From the NCBI GenBank assembly GCA_002427465.1, contig DIRC01000034.1, forward strand, positions 1-43,514: DNA of 43,514 nucleotides, given 5' to 3'. Origin of the DNA: Clostridiales bacterium UBA5446. Lineage in GTDB: Bacteria; Bacillota; Clostridia; Oscillospirales; Oscillospiraceae. Positions within the stretch are counted from its first letter, which is position 1, and each line of letters opens with the position of its first letter. Positions 8,388-17,128 of the stretch are shown in pieces. The position numbers and the translations under genes are program-made. The notes beneath the pieces were generated by a model, which searched no databases, was not told where the DNA came from, and worked only from the letters and a program-made list of their open reading frames with translations.

Positions 8388-8426
8388 TTGTACAAAACCC
8401 GCCGTGGGACGAGTCTTGTACAAAAC
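8388..8426. repeat. Two copies of TTGTACAAAAC, 28 bp apart
   Basis: TTGTACAAAAC occurs at 8388-8398 and 8416-8426. Each copy contains the 8-bp palindrome TTGTACAA. The pair lies between miaA and hfq, upstream of several possible hfq -10 elements (TATGAT, TAGAAT; 8349-8363 on the minus strand). It looks like a paired operator, but no regulator is identifiable. Confidence 0.5.
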
Positions 8427-9370
8427 TATTCTATACCGCGCGAGCGCAAGAAATCGGTCGAACTAAGGAGAGCGGAATCAAAATCAGGCTCTTTTTCCCA
8501 GCGCAGCCAAAACACATCCGGCCTGGCCCGCAGCCAAGTCAGCTGCCGCTTGGCGTATCGGCGGCTCTCCCGCTTGATTTGCGCCACAGCCTCGGCCTCG
8601 TCGATCTCGCCCTGAAGGGCGGCGGCGGCTTCCTTGTAGCCGATGGCCTGCATAGCGGTGCAGTCGGAGGAAAGGCCGGCGTCCAGAAGGCCGCGGACCT
8701 CGCCGAACAGGCCGGCGCGGACCATGGCGTCCACCCGGGCTTCGATCCGGGCGTACAGATCGTTACGCTCTGCGTAGTCCAGGGCAATGACCGCAGCCTC
8801 ATATTTTGGGGGCAGGGCTCTGGTTTCCTCGTCATGCTCCGTAATGGTCCGCCCGGTCAGAAGCCAGACCTCAAAGGCGCGGACTATGCGCTTTTTATCC
8901 CTGGCGTGGAGCTTAGCGGCTCTCTCGGGATCAACCTGGGAAAGCTCCCGCAGCAATGCCTCGCCGCCGATTTCGTCATAACGTCCGTTAAGCCCGGCCC
9001 GGCACAGACCGCCGTCGTCCCGCATGGCAAAGCGACGCCCGGCGATCAGCGAATCGATATACAGGCCCGTGCCGCCCACGATCACGGGCAGCCGGCCTCG
9101 GGAAAGGATATCGTCGCAGGCGGCCGAGGCCTCGTCTATATACCGGGCGACGGAAAACGCCTCGCCGGGCTCGGCAACATCTATCATATGATGGGGGACG
9201 CCCAGGGTTTCCTCCGGGGAGGGCTTCGCGGTGCCGATATCCATGCCGCGGTAGATCTGCATGGAATCCGCAGAGACAACCTCTCCGCCAAGTTTTTTGG
9301 CCAGCATGGCGCCCAGGCGCGTTTTGCCCGTGGCGGTCGGGCCTGTTACCACAGCGATTTTCGGTGGCAT
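8426..9370 (-). CDS. miaA: tRNA dimethylallyltransferase MiaA
   Basis: This 314-residue enzyme transfers a dimethylallyl group to N6 of A37 in tRNAs reading UNN codons. MiaB, also encoded here, then methylthiolates the product. The P-loop GPTATGKTRLG is near the N-terminus, followed by SADSMQIYRGMDIGTAKP, the diagnostic substrate-binding segment. GGTGLYIDSL and RRYAKRQLTW are further family motifs. A frame start exists at GTG 9379, but AGAGG (9379-9383) is spaced correctly (eight bases) only for the ATG at 9370. hfq lies downstream. Confidence 0.96.
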   Translation of the reverse strand: MPPKIAVVTGPTATGKTRLGAMLAKKLGGEVVSADSMQIYRGMDIGTAKPSPEETLGVPHHMIDVAEPGEAFSVARYIDEASAACDDILSRGRLPVIVGGTGLYIDSLIAGRRFAMRDDGGLCRAGLNGRYDEIGGEALLRELSQVDPERAAKLHARDKKRIVRAFEVWLLTGRTITEHDEETRALPPKYEAAVIALDYAERNDLYARIEARVDAMVRAGLFGEVRGLLDAGLSSDCTAMQAIGYKEAAAALQGEIDEAEAVAQIKRESRRYAKRQLTWLRARPDVFWLRWEKEPDFDSALLSSTDFLRSRGIE

Positions 9371-9416
9371 AGCATTCACCTCTTCCTTTTTTTCAACGTG
9401 TGTGATAAAATACTCC

Positions 9417-9444
9417 GATAATAAATATTCTGATAATAATATTC
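9417..9444. repeat. Tandem AT-rich repeat between miaA and degV
   Basis: GATAATAAATATTC (9417-9430) is followed by GATAATAATATTC (9432-9444). The pair occupies most of the 90-bp divergent promoter region of miaA and degV. It could be a regulator site or simply AT-rich promoter DNA. No clear -35/-10 pair can be assigned. Confidence 0.4.
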
Positions 9445-9460
9445 TTCGGGGGGCAGATAG

Positions 9461-10303
9461 ATGAAAGTGAAAATCTCCGCAGACAGTACCTGTGATCTGC
9501 CGAAGGCATTAATTGAAAAATATGACATCGGCATTATGCCGCTATACATCATCCGGGCCGGCGAATCCCTCAAGGACGGCGAGGAAATCACAACGCCGGA
9601 GGTCTTCGACTATACCGCCCGGACCGGAGAGCTGTGCGGAACCGCCGCCGTGACCATCATGGACTATGTAAACGCCTGGACGGAATGGAAAAAGGAATAC
9701 GACGCCATTGTTCACGTGAGCCTTTCCTCCGAGCTGTCCGCATCTTACAGCAACGCCTGCATTGCCGCGCAGGAAGTCGGGGACGTCTGGGTGGTGGATT
9801 CCCGCAATCTCAGCACCGGCACCGGCCATCTGGTGCTGGACGCCGGGGAGATGGCGGAAAAAGGCATGGACGCCGCCGATATCGCAAAGGCCCTTGAGAG
9901 CCTCCTGACAAAGCTGGACGTGAGCTTCGTGCTGGATACGCTTATTTATCTCCGCAAGGGCGGGCGCTGCTCCGCTCTGGCCGCCCTGGGGGCGAACCTG
10001 CTGAGTCTCAAGCCCTGCATTGAAGTGCGCGACGGAACGATGGACTTGGGCAAAAAGTACCGCGGGAAGCTGGACAAGGCGTTTTTACAGTATATCACGG
10101 ACAGGCTTAAGGACAGGGACGATATCGATACCAGGCGAATTTTCATCACGGATTCCGGCATAAGCGAGGAGATGCGCGCCGTGCTCAAGGAAACGGTGCT
10201 TTCCTGCCAGCCCTTTGAGCAGGTGTATTTCAGCCGCTCCGGCTGCGTCATTTCCGGCCACTGCGGCCCGTGGTGCATGGGCATCCTCTATTATCACAAA
10301 TAG
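9461..10303 (+). CDS. DegV-family fatty-acid-binding protein
   Basis: A 280-residue DegV protein. In Firmicutes these act as FakB subunits that present fatty acids to the kinase FakA for phospholipid synthesis. The N-terminal SADSTCDLPKALIEKYDIG and the internal VVDSRNLSTGTGHLVL and YLRKGGRCSALAALG motifs are diagnostic; the last binds the acyl carboxylate. GGGGGG seven bases upstream supports the ATG. No fakA is in the window. The gene lies between miaA and mutL, where it interrupts the common mutS-mutL-miaA-hfq order. Confidence 0.92.
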   Translation: MKVKISADSTCDLPKALIEKYDIGIMPLYIIRAGESLKDGEEITTPEVFDYTARTGELCGTAAVTIMDYVNAWTEWKKEYDAIVHVSLSSELSASYSNACIAAQEVGDVWVVDSRNLSTGTGHLVLDAGEMAEKGMDAADIAKALESLLTKLDVSFVLDTLIYLRKGGRCSALAALGANLLSLKPCIEVRDGTMDLGKKYRGKLDKAFLQYITDRLKDRDDIDTRRIFITDSGISEEMRAVLKETVLSCQPFEQVYFSRSGCVISGHCGPWCMGILYYHK

Positions 10304-10317
10304 CCGATATCGGGCCG

Positions 10318-12126
10318 TTAAACAATCCGCTTAAACGCCTTATCCAGATCCGCCCTGGTCAGCGTCCAGGCGACGGGACGGCCGTGCGGGCAATATTTCA
10401 CCTCGCCGGAGCAAACCGCCTCGGCGAGTTTTTGCAGCTCTGCCGGCTCGCTGCGCCGCCCTGCCTTTATGGCGGCCTTGCAGGCGATGGTCTTGAGGGC
10501 CTCGTCCCGCGCCGCCAGGGGGTCGGGACGGAGGCTTTTTTTCAGGGAATCGAGTATTTCCTCCACCGCGGCCCGGGCGTCGGCGGAATCAATGCCCCAG
10601 GGCGCGGCGCGCAGGATAAAAGCGTCCTCTCCGAAGGCCTCGAGGGCGAAGCCCAAGCCGGAAAAAAGCGCGGTATTTTGCAAGATCAGCTCCCCGTCCC
10701 TGCCCGCCGCGCCCAGAGTGACCGGCTCCAGCAGGGTTTGCGACATGGTTTCGTTCCCGCTTTCGCGAAGCCTGTCGAAGATCATGCGTTCATGGGCGGC
10801 GTGCTTGTCGATCAGGATGAGGGCGCCGCCCTTTTCAGCGAGAATATAGAGGCCGAGGGCCTCGCCGATCAGGCGTACCGGCTCGTCTTCCTCCGGGCGG
10901 GGAGTGGGTAAAGACGCCGGGGCGGGGGCAGCAGGGCCGGCGGCCCGGTAAACCGGCAGTCCGCCCGAAGGCTGCGGAATCCTGGGGGCGTAAACGCGGG
11001 CGGGCATGTCCATCCGCGTCTGGTAGCAGGACATAGGCTCCCGGATGGGAGCGCCGCCGCCGGACTCCGGACGGAGCGGGAGGCTTCTTGCCGGGGCTCC
11101 GGCCATCGCGAGGGATTCGGAAGGGACGCCGGCGGGGGGTTCCTGTTCCAGCGCGCCTTTGGCGGCGAAATACACGGCGTCGAACACCCGTTTTTCCTCG
11201 GAGAACTTCACCTCGGTTTTCGCCGGGTGGACGTTTACGTCCACAGCGCCGGGGGAAAGGGTCAGGTAGATGACGCAGGCGGGAAACCGGCCCGACAGAA
11301 GCGTGTTTTTATACGCCTGCTCTACCGCCGCCTGAAGAAGCTGGGATTTTATGTACCGCCCGTTGCAGAAAAAATACTGCTGGGCGCGGTTTCCCCGTCC
11401 GGCCGCGGGGGAGGAGACAAAGCCGGAGACGCCGATACCGGCGTCGGCCACGGAAACGGGAAGCAGCGAACCGGCGGTTTCCCGGCCCAGGAGACTGTAT
11501 ACGCCGGATGCGGCGCGCCCGTCCCCCGGCGTAAAAAACTCCTCTTTGTTATCTTTTATGCAGCGGACGGAGATTTCCGGCCGGCCCAGGGCGCAGCGCA
11601 AAGCGGCGGCGGCGCAGGCGGCCCCCTCGCTCCTGTCCGATTTCATGAATTTGAGCCTGGCGGGGGTATTATAGAAAAGCCCGCGCACGATCATGGTCGT
11701 ACCATCAGGGCAGCCGCATGACCCCATTTCCAGGATGTCGCCCCCCTCCAACAGGACGCGGGTGCCGGTGTCGGCGCCGCGCTCCCGGGTCAGAAGCTCG
11801 ATACGGGAGACGCCGCCGATGGCGGCCAGGGCCTCGCCCCGGAAGCCCAGCGTGCCGATGGCCTCAAGGCCCCGCTCATCCCGCAGCTTTGAAGTTGCGT
11901 GGCGGAGAAAAGCGACGCCCGCATCCTCCGGGGCCATGCCGCAGCCGTCGTCCGTGACCCGGATATATTCGGTTCCGCCTGAGCGGATTTCAATGGTGAG
12001 ATTTTTTGCCCCGGCATCCGCGGCGTTTTCGAACAGCTCTTTAACCACGGAGGCGGGGCGCTCCACCACCTCGCCCGCGGCGATCAGATCCGCCACGTAT
12101 GGGGAGAGAACGTTGATCTTTTGCAT
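10318..12126 (-). CDS. mutL: DNA mismatch repair protein MutL
   Basis: This 602-residue protein couples mismatch recognition by MutS to strand incision. The N-terminal GHKL ATPase has all key motifs: FENAADAGA, DDGCGM, and LGFRGEALAAI. A proline-rich linker covers about residues 335-400. The C-terminal nuclease domain has DKHAAHERMIF, the DQHA-x2-E-x4-E metal motif with Asp in the last place, plus ACKAAIKAG and CPHGRP. It is therefore probably an endonuclease-type MutL, as expected for a bacterium lacking MutH. It faces degV with a 14-nt gap and diverges from miaB. The start has AAGGTGA. Confidence 0.96.
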   Translation of the reverse strand: MQKINVLSPYVADLIAAGEVVERPASVVKELFENAADAGAKNLTIEIRSGGTEYIRVTDDGCGMAPEDAGVAFLRHATSKLRDERGLEAIGTLGFRGEALAAIGGVSRIELLTRERGADTGTRVLLEGGDILEMGSCGCPDGTTMIVRGLFYNTPARLKFMKSDRSEGAACAAAALRCALGRPEISVRCIKDNKEEFFTPGDGRAASGVYSLLGRETAGSLLPVSVADAGIGVSGFVSSPAAGRGNRAQQYFFCNGRYIKSQLLQAAVEQAYKNTLLSGRFPACVIYLTLSPGAVDVNVHPAKTEVKFSEEKRVFDAVYFAAKGALEQEPPAGVPSESLAMAGAPARSLPLRPESGGGAPIREPMSCYQTRMDMPARVYAPRIPQPSGGLPVYRAAGPAAPAPASLPTPRPEEDEPVRLIGEALGLYILAEKGGALILIDKHAAHERMIFDRLRESGNETMSQTLLEPVTLGAAGRDGELILQNTALFSGLGFALEAFGEDAFILRAAPWGIDSADARAAVEEILDSLKKSLRPDPLAARDEALKTIACKAAIKAGRRSEPAELQKLAEAVCSGEVKYCPHGRPVAWTLTRADLDKAFKRIV

Positions 12127-12152
12127 GGATTCACCTTCTTTTGGATAAGCCT

Positions 12153-12181
12153 ATTATAATGTAAAGCCGTTGAATTTTCCA
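12153..12181 (-). promoter_or_regulatory. mutL promoter
   Basis: On the minus strand TGGAAA (12181-12176), a 17-bp spacer and a perfect TATAAT (12158-12153) form a sigma-A-type promoter 27 bp upstream of the mutL ATG. Its -35 element overlaps the spacer of the divergent miaB promoter. Confidence 0.6.
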
Positions 12182-12198
12182 CCTTTAAATGTTAAGAT
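12170..12198 (+). promoter_or_regulatory. miaB-mutS promoter
   Basis: TTGAAT (12170-12175), a 17-bp spacer and TAAGAT (12193-12198) fit sigma-A. Transcription would start near 12205. That places the in-frame upstream extension of miaB outside the mRNA and supports the start at 12273. Confidence 0.6.
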
Positions 12199-12272
12199 AT
12201 CAGAAAGCGCACCAAAACTGTCGGCCGGCGCATGGCATACTTCCCGCCGGCAACCGAAAAGGATTATGGAAC

Positions 12273-13685
12273 ATGGCCTATAAACGCACGGAAATAGACG
12301 AAAAGGAAATTGCCCGCCAAAGGGACATCTGCGCCCGGATAAGGGCGGAAAACGCCGGGCTGCCGGAAAGGCCGCTGGCGCTGGTGGATACTTACGGCTG
12401 CCAGCAGAACGAGGAGGACAGCGAAAGGCTGCGGGGATACCTGGCGGAAATGGGCTTCGGCTTCACCCGGGACGAGAACGCGGCGGAGGTTGTCGTCGTC
12501 AACACCTGCGCGATCCGCGAGCACGCGGAGATGCGGGTGCTGGGCAACGTGGGCGCCCTTGTCCATGCCAAGAAAAGAAATCCCAGGCTGGTGGTGGCGG
12601 TCTGCGGCTGCATGGTCCAGCAGCCCCACATGGCGGAAAAGCTGAAGAAATCTTTCCGGGTGGTGGATCTGGCCTTCGGCCCCCATCAGTTGTGGCGGTT
12701 TCCGGAATTATACGACCGGGCGCGGGCCCATCGGGAGCGGGTTTTCCAATGCGGCCCGTCCGAAGGCGTGGTGGCCGAGGGGGTGCCCGCCGCCCGGGAC
12801 GGAAAGGTCAAGGCCTGGCTGTCCGTCATGTACGGCTGCAACAATTTCTGCACATATTGCGTCGTGCCCTCCGTGCGCGGCCGGGAACGGTCCCGGAAGC
12901 CGGAGGACGTGGTGGCCGAGGCGCGGGAGCTGGTGGCCGCGGGCTATAAGGACATCACCCTTCTGGGGCAGAATGTCAATTCCTACGGGCGGGATCTGCC
13001 GGACGGTGTGGATTTTGCCGGCCTGATCCGGCAAATCAACGCGATTCCGGGGGATTTCCTGATCCGCTTCATGACCTCCCATCCCAGGGACGCCACGGAA
13101 ACGCTTTTTAAAACCATGGCGGAATGTGAAAAATGCGCGAAACAGCTGCATCTTCCGGTACAATCGGGAAGCGACCGCGTGCTCCGGGCCATGAACCGGC
13201 ATTACGACAGGGCAAAGTACATGGAGCTGATTGCCTGCGCGCGGCGCTATATGCCCGACCTGGTGGTCACCACGGACATCATTGTCGGATTCCCGGGGGA
13301 GACCGAGGCGGATTTTGAGGAAACCATCCGTCTTGTGGAGCAGGTGCGCTACGACGCTATGTTTACGTTTATTTACAGCCCCCGGGTGGGCACTCCCGCG
13401 GCGGCTATGCCCGACCCCGTTACGCGGGAGGAAAAACAGTCGTGGTTCGACAAGCTTGTGGAAACGGCCAACGCCATTTCCGCCGAAAAGCACCGGGCGT
13501 ATGAGGGGAAAACCCTCCGTGTCCTGGTGGACGGGGAGACGGAGCGCGGCGAATACAACCTTTCCGCCCGCACCAACGGCGGCAGGCTGGTTCATCTGCG
13601 GGGCGATACCGGTCTTGTGGGCAGTTTTGTGTCGGCCCGGATCGTTTCATCCGGCACCTGGGCCTTGTATGGGGAAATTATATGA
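12273..13685 (+). CDS. miaB: tRNA methylthiotransferase MiaB
   Basis: A 470-residue radical-SAM enzyme that converts i6A37 to ms2i6A37 in tRNA, following MiaA. The N-terminal methylthiotransferase domain has the three cluster cysteines in DTYGCQQNEED, NTCAIREHAE and AVCGCMVQ. The radical-SAM triad is CNNFCTYC, within VMYGCNNFCTYCVVPSVRG. A C-terminal TRAM domain ends the protein. The frame is open from 12189, but AAAAGGA (12257-12263) spaced nine bases from ATG 12273, and the mapped promoter, favour the shorter form. mutS follows 46 nt later, so a shared transcript is likely. Confidence 0.96.
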   Translation: MAYKRTEIDEKEIARQRDICARIRAENAGLPERPLALVDTYGCQQNEEDSERLRGYLAEMGFGFTRDENAAEVVVVNTCAIREHAEMRVLGNVGALVHAKKRNPRLVVAVCGCMVQQPHMAEKLKKSFRVVDLAFGPHQLWRFPELYDRARAHRERVFQCGPSEGVVAEGVPAARDGKVKAWLSVMYGCNNFCTYCVVPSVRGRERSRKPEDVVAEARELVAAGYKDITLLGQNVNSYGRDLPDGVDFAGLIRQINAIPGDFLIRFMTSHPRDATETLFKTMAECEKCAKQLHLPVQSGSDRVLRAMNRHYDRAKYMELIACARRYMPDLVVTTDIIVGFPGETEADFEETIRLVEQVRYDAMFTFIYSPRVGTPAAAMPDPVTREEKQSWFDKLVETANAISAEKHRAYEGKTLRVLVDGETERGEYNLSARTNGGRLVHLRGDTGLVGSFVSARIVSSGTWALYGEII

Positions 13686-13731
13686 GAGAGAAACGCGTGA
13701 ATAACGGCGGCGGGGCGGCGGGGAGTTGTGC

Positions 13732-16332
13732 ATGGCTGATTTGACACCGATGAAACAGCAATATTGCGACATTAAACGGCAGTATTCCGACTGTCTGCTG
13801 TTTTTCCGTCTCGGCGATTTCTATGAAATGTTCGACGAGGACGCGAAAAAGGCGTCAAAGGAGCTGGATTTGACCCTGACCACCCGGGACAGGGGCAAAG
13901 ACCAGGAGGAGCAGACACCCATGTGCGGCGTTCCCTACCATTCCGCCGAGGCGTATATCGGCCGCCTGATTGCGAAGGGCTACAAGGTGGCCGTCTGCGA
14001 GCAGACGGAGGACCCGGCCCTGGCCAAGGGGCTGGTGAAGCGGGAGGTCATCCGGGTTATCACTCCCGGCACGGTGACGGATTCGTCCATGCTGGAGGAC
14101 TCCCGGTCAAACTACGTCTGCGCCGTCTGCCTGGAGATGGACGCGGGGGCCGCGGCCTTCTGCGACGTGTCCACAGGCGAGTTTTGCGCCGCGTTCTTCG
14201 AAACCGACGCGGTGAACCATATCCTCAACGAGATGGGCCGCTTTATGCCCAGGGAGGCCGTGCTGTCCCAGGGGGCGGCGGAAAACGAAACGGTCATGGC
14301 TTTTCTGAAAGAACGGCTTTCCTGCCTCTGCGAGCCGGCCGAGGACAGGTTTGACTTCATGGCGGGGGCGGCCCGGGTCTGCGAGCGCTTCGACGTGCAG
14401 GATACGGACGCCCTCGGGCTGGGGGAAGCGCCCGCCGCCGTCCGGGCCTGCGGCGCGCTGCTGTCATATATAGGCGATACCCAGAAATGCGACATTTCCC
14501 ATATCAACACCCTGGATGTGTTCGAGGGCGGGCGCTATATGGAGCTGGACTATATCACCCGCAGGAATCTGGAACTGACCGAAAATCTCCGCACGGGTGA
14601 AAAGCGGGGCAGCCTCCTCTGGGTGCTGGATAGGACGAAAACCCCCATGGGCGGGCGGCTTCTGCGCGCCTGGGTGGAGCGCCCGCTGCTTTCGCCCGTG
14701 GCGATAAATCGGCGGCTTTCCGCGGTGCAGGAGCTTTATTCCGACAATGTGAAGCGTCCGGAGCTTATTCGCCTGCTGGGTGGCATCTGCGACATGCAGC
14801 GGCTCATCGGGCGGGTGGTCTACGGCACCGCCAACGGCCGGGATCTGACAGCCCTTGCCGCCTGCTGCGCAAGGCTGCCTGAGCTTTCCGCCGGGCTTCA
14901 GGGCGCGGTCTGCGCACAGCTTCGCGAAATCGGGGCTATGGATACCCTTTCCGACGTCTGCGGCGAGATCACCCGGGCGATCTGCGACGAGCCGCCATTT
15001 TCCGTAAGGGAGGGCGGGATACTCAGAGCCGGGTATTCCGAAGACGTGGACAAATACCGGGACATCCGGGACAACGGCGCCAGAATGGTGGCGGAGCTGG
15101 AGGCCCGTGAGCGTGAGCGGACGGGCATCAAAAAGCTGAAAGTGGGCTATAACAAGGTTTTCGGGTATTACATCGACGTTCCCAACAGCGCCGGCAGCGT
15201 CCCACTGCCGGAGGAATATATCCGAAAGCAGACCCTGGTGGGGAGCGAGCGGTATTTCACGCCCGAGCTGAAGGAACTGGAAAACAGCCTGCTTACGGCC
15301 AAGGAGCGGGTGGCGGAGCTGGAATACCGCTATTTCACGGAGGTACGGGAGAGCGTGGCCGCAAAGGTGGACAGAATACAGTCCGCATCCGCCGCAGTGG
15401 CCATGCTGGACGCTCTTTGTTCACTGGCGGAAACCGCCGTCCGGAACGGCTATGTTTGCCCGGAAATTGACCTTTCCGGCACAATTGACATCCGGGAGGG
15501 CCGTCATCCTGTGGTGGAGCAGGCTCGGAAGGATACCCTTTTCGTGCCGAACGACACCTTCCTGAACACGGGGGATCACCGGGCGGCCATCATCACCGGG
15601 CCGAATATGGCCGGAAAGTCCACATACATGCGCCAGACGGCCCTTATTGTCCTGTTGGCGCAGATGGGCAGCTTTGTTCCGGCCAGATCCGCGGTCATCA
15701 GCGTTGTGGACAGGGTCTTTACCCGGATCGGCGCGTCCGACGATCTGGCCGGGGGCCAGAGCACCTTCATGGTGGAAATGACCGAAGTTGCCGAAATCCT
15801 GCGCCACGCCACGAAAAACAGCCTGATCATCCTGGACGAGATCGGCCGGGGAACCTCTACTTACGACGGGATGGCCATTGCCCGGGCCGTGCTGGAGTAT
15901 TGTGCGGACAAAAAACGCCTGGGCGCAAAGACGATGTTCGCCACCCACTATCATGAGCTGACCACCCTGGAAGGGCGGATACCGGGACTTAAAAATTACA
16001 ATATCACGGCCCGGAAACAGGGCGGGCATCTGATTTTCCTCCGAAAGATTGTTCCAGGCGCGGCGGACGACAGCTACGGCATTGAGGTGGCGAAGCTGGC
16101 CGGGGTACCGGACAGCGTCGTGGAAAGGGCGAGGGCCTGCCTTCGGGCGCTGGAGGGCGGAAAAGACCCCGCGCCGAACGGAAAGGCCGCGGCCAGGGAG
16201 GATCAGATCAGCCTTGTGGATGTGGCCGGCGCCGAGGTGGCGGAGCGGATCAGGGCGGCAAGCCTTGACACGATGACGCCCATTGAGGCCATGAATCTGC
16301 TCTATGAGCTAAAAAAGAAAGCGGAGACCTGA
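13732..16332 (+). CDS. mutS: DNA mismatch repair protein MutS
   Basis: An 866-residue mismatch-recognition ATPase. The mismatch-wedge motif is Phe30-x-Glu32 in GDFYEMF. The ATPase has Walker A GPNMAGKSTYMRQ, the signature GGQSTFMVEM, Walker B LDEIGRGTSTYDG and FATHYHELT. All domains I-V are present and the length is standard. A start two codons upstream (TTG 13726) is possible, but GGGGAG six bases before ATG 13732 points to the latter. The stop shares one base with the next gene's start (TGATG), indicating coupling to the CPBP protease gene. Confidence 0.97.
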   Translation: MADLTPMKQQYCDIKRQYSDCLLFFRLGDFYEMFDEDAKKASKELDLTLTTRDRGKDQEEQTPMCGVPYHSAEAYIGRLIAKGYKVAVCEQTEDPALAKGLVKREVIRVITPGTVTDSSMLEDSRSNYVCAVCLEMDAGAAAFCDVSTGEFCAAFFETDAVNHILNEMGRFMPREAVLSQGAAENETVMAFLKERLSCLCEPAEDRFDFMAGAARVCERFDVQDTDALGLGEAPAAVRACGALLSYIGDTQKCDISHINTLDVFEGGRYMELDYITRRNLELTENLRTGEKRGSLLWVLDRTKTPMGGRLLRAWVERPLLSPVAINRRLSAVQELYSDNVKRPELIRLLGGICDMQRLIGRVVYGTANGRDLTALAACCARLPELSAGLQGAVCAQLREIGAMDTLSDVCGEITRAICDEPPFSVREGGILRAGYSEDVDKYRDIRDNGARMVAELEARERERTGIKKLKVGYNKVFGYYIDVPNSAGSVPLPEEYIRKQTLVGSERYFTPELKELENSLLTAKERVAELEYRYFTEVRESVAAKVDRIQSASAAVAMLDALCSLAETAVRNGYVCPEIDLSGTIDIREGRHPVVEQARKDTLFVPNDTFLNTGDHRAAIITGPNMAGKSTYMRQTALIVLLAQMGSFVPARSAVISVVDRVFTRIGASDDLAGGQSTFMVEMTEVAEILRHATKNSLIILDEIGRGTSTYDGMAIARAVLEYCADKKRLGAKTMFATHYHELTTLEGRIPGLKNYNITARKQGGHLIFLRKIVPGAADDSYGIEVAKLAGVPDSVVERARACLRALEGGKDPAPNGKAAAREDQISLVDVAGAEVAERIRAASLDTMTPIEAMNLLYELKKKAET

Positions 16333-17060
16333 TGGAAGAAAACAGGCAGAAAATTCCCGAAACTTATACATTCGGCAGCACCATGACCCATGGCGAGCGG
16401 CTGGCGGCCCTGATTTACCTTCCGCTCCACGTGGCGGCGCTCCCTCTGCTGCTGGGTCTGCTCATGTCGGTCTGGCCGGATGCCGGTCTGACGGAAACGG
16501 CTCTGAACATATTCTATTACACTCTGGGCTGCGTTTACATGCTGGTTTTCCTTTGGCGGTATTTCCGCAGGGATTATAACACGCTTTTGGACGGGCTCAG
16601 CCGCTGCGTCATGGCCTTTTTCATGGCCTATATGCTGAATATCGTCCTGAGCTACGCCCTGCAGCTTGGCGCCCTTGCGCTGGGTTATGACATCACGGCG
16701 ACGCCCAACGACGAGACCGTGATGGATCTGGCCGAACAGGGGTATAACGTCATGTTCGCCATGGCGGTGTTTATGGCGCCCCTGGTGGAGGAGCCGCTGT
16801 TTCGCGGCCTGGTCTACGGAGGAATCCGGCAAAAAAGCCGGGTGCTTGCCTATTTTGTCTCCGTGACGCTCTTTGCGTTTTACCATGTCTGGCAGTACGC
16901 GGTGGTCTATGCGGATTTGCGGTATTTCGCCTATGCGGTCAATTATATTCCCGTTTCCATCGCCCTGGCGTACAGCTATGAAAAAAGCGGAAGCATATGG
17001 GTTCCCATCGGATTTCATATGCTGGTAAACGGGCTGGTCATGTCCAGCGGCCTTATGTGA
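16332..17060 (+). CDS. CPBP-family intramembrane glutamic protease
   Basis: A 242-residue polytopic membrane protein of the CAAX/Abi (CPBP) family. The catalytic motif EExxxR is Glu153-Glu154...Arg158 in APLVEEPLFRGL. Conserved histidines follow: His185 in FAFYHVW and His229 in GFHMLVN, the latter with Asn233. Six to eight hydrophobic segments are visible. Substrates are unknown; Firmicute members have been linked to peptide processing and bacteriocin immunity, but neither can be claimed here. It is translationally coupled to mutS and probably ends the miaB operon. Confidence 0.88.
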   Translation: MEENRQKIPETYTFGSTMTHGERLAALIYLPLHVAALPLLLGLLMSVWPDAGLTETALNIFYYTLGCVYMLVFLWRYFRRDYNTLLDGLSRCVMAFFMAYMLNIVLSYALQLGALALGYDITATPNDETVMDLAEQGYNVMFAMAVFMAPLVEEPLFRGLVYGGIRQKSRVLAYFVSVTLFAFYHVWQYAVVYADLRYFAYAVNYIPVSIALAYSYEKSGSIWVPIGFHMLVNGLVMSSGLM

Positions 17061-17069
17061 GGATGAAGA

Positions 17070-17118
17070 AACGGCAGTCGGTCTCCCGCCGGGCGGAAGG
17101 TCGGCTGCCGTTATTTTT
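17070..17118 (+). terminator. Terminator of the miaB-mutS operon
   Basis: AACGGCAG (17070-17077) pairs with CTGCCGTT (17105-17112). Four more inner pairs, some of them wobble, extend the stem, and ATTTTT follows. It lies in the 68-bp gap between convergent genes. Confidence 0.75.
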
Positions 17119-17128
17119 CCTTACTGAG

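Noticed and set aside
13682..13744. 20-codon frame between miaB and mutS overlapping both
   Set aside because: It starts with ATGA on the miaB stop and could couple translation, but the ribosome site is weak and the frame is very GC-biased; not enough to call a gene.
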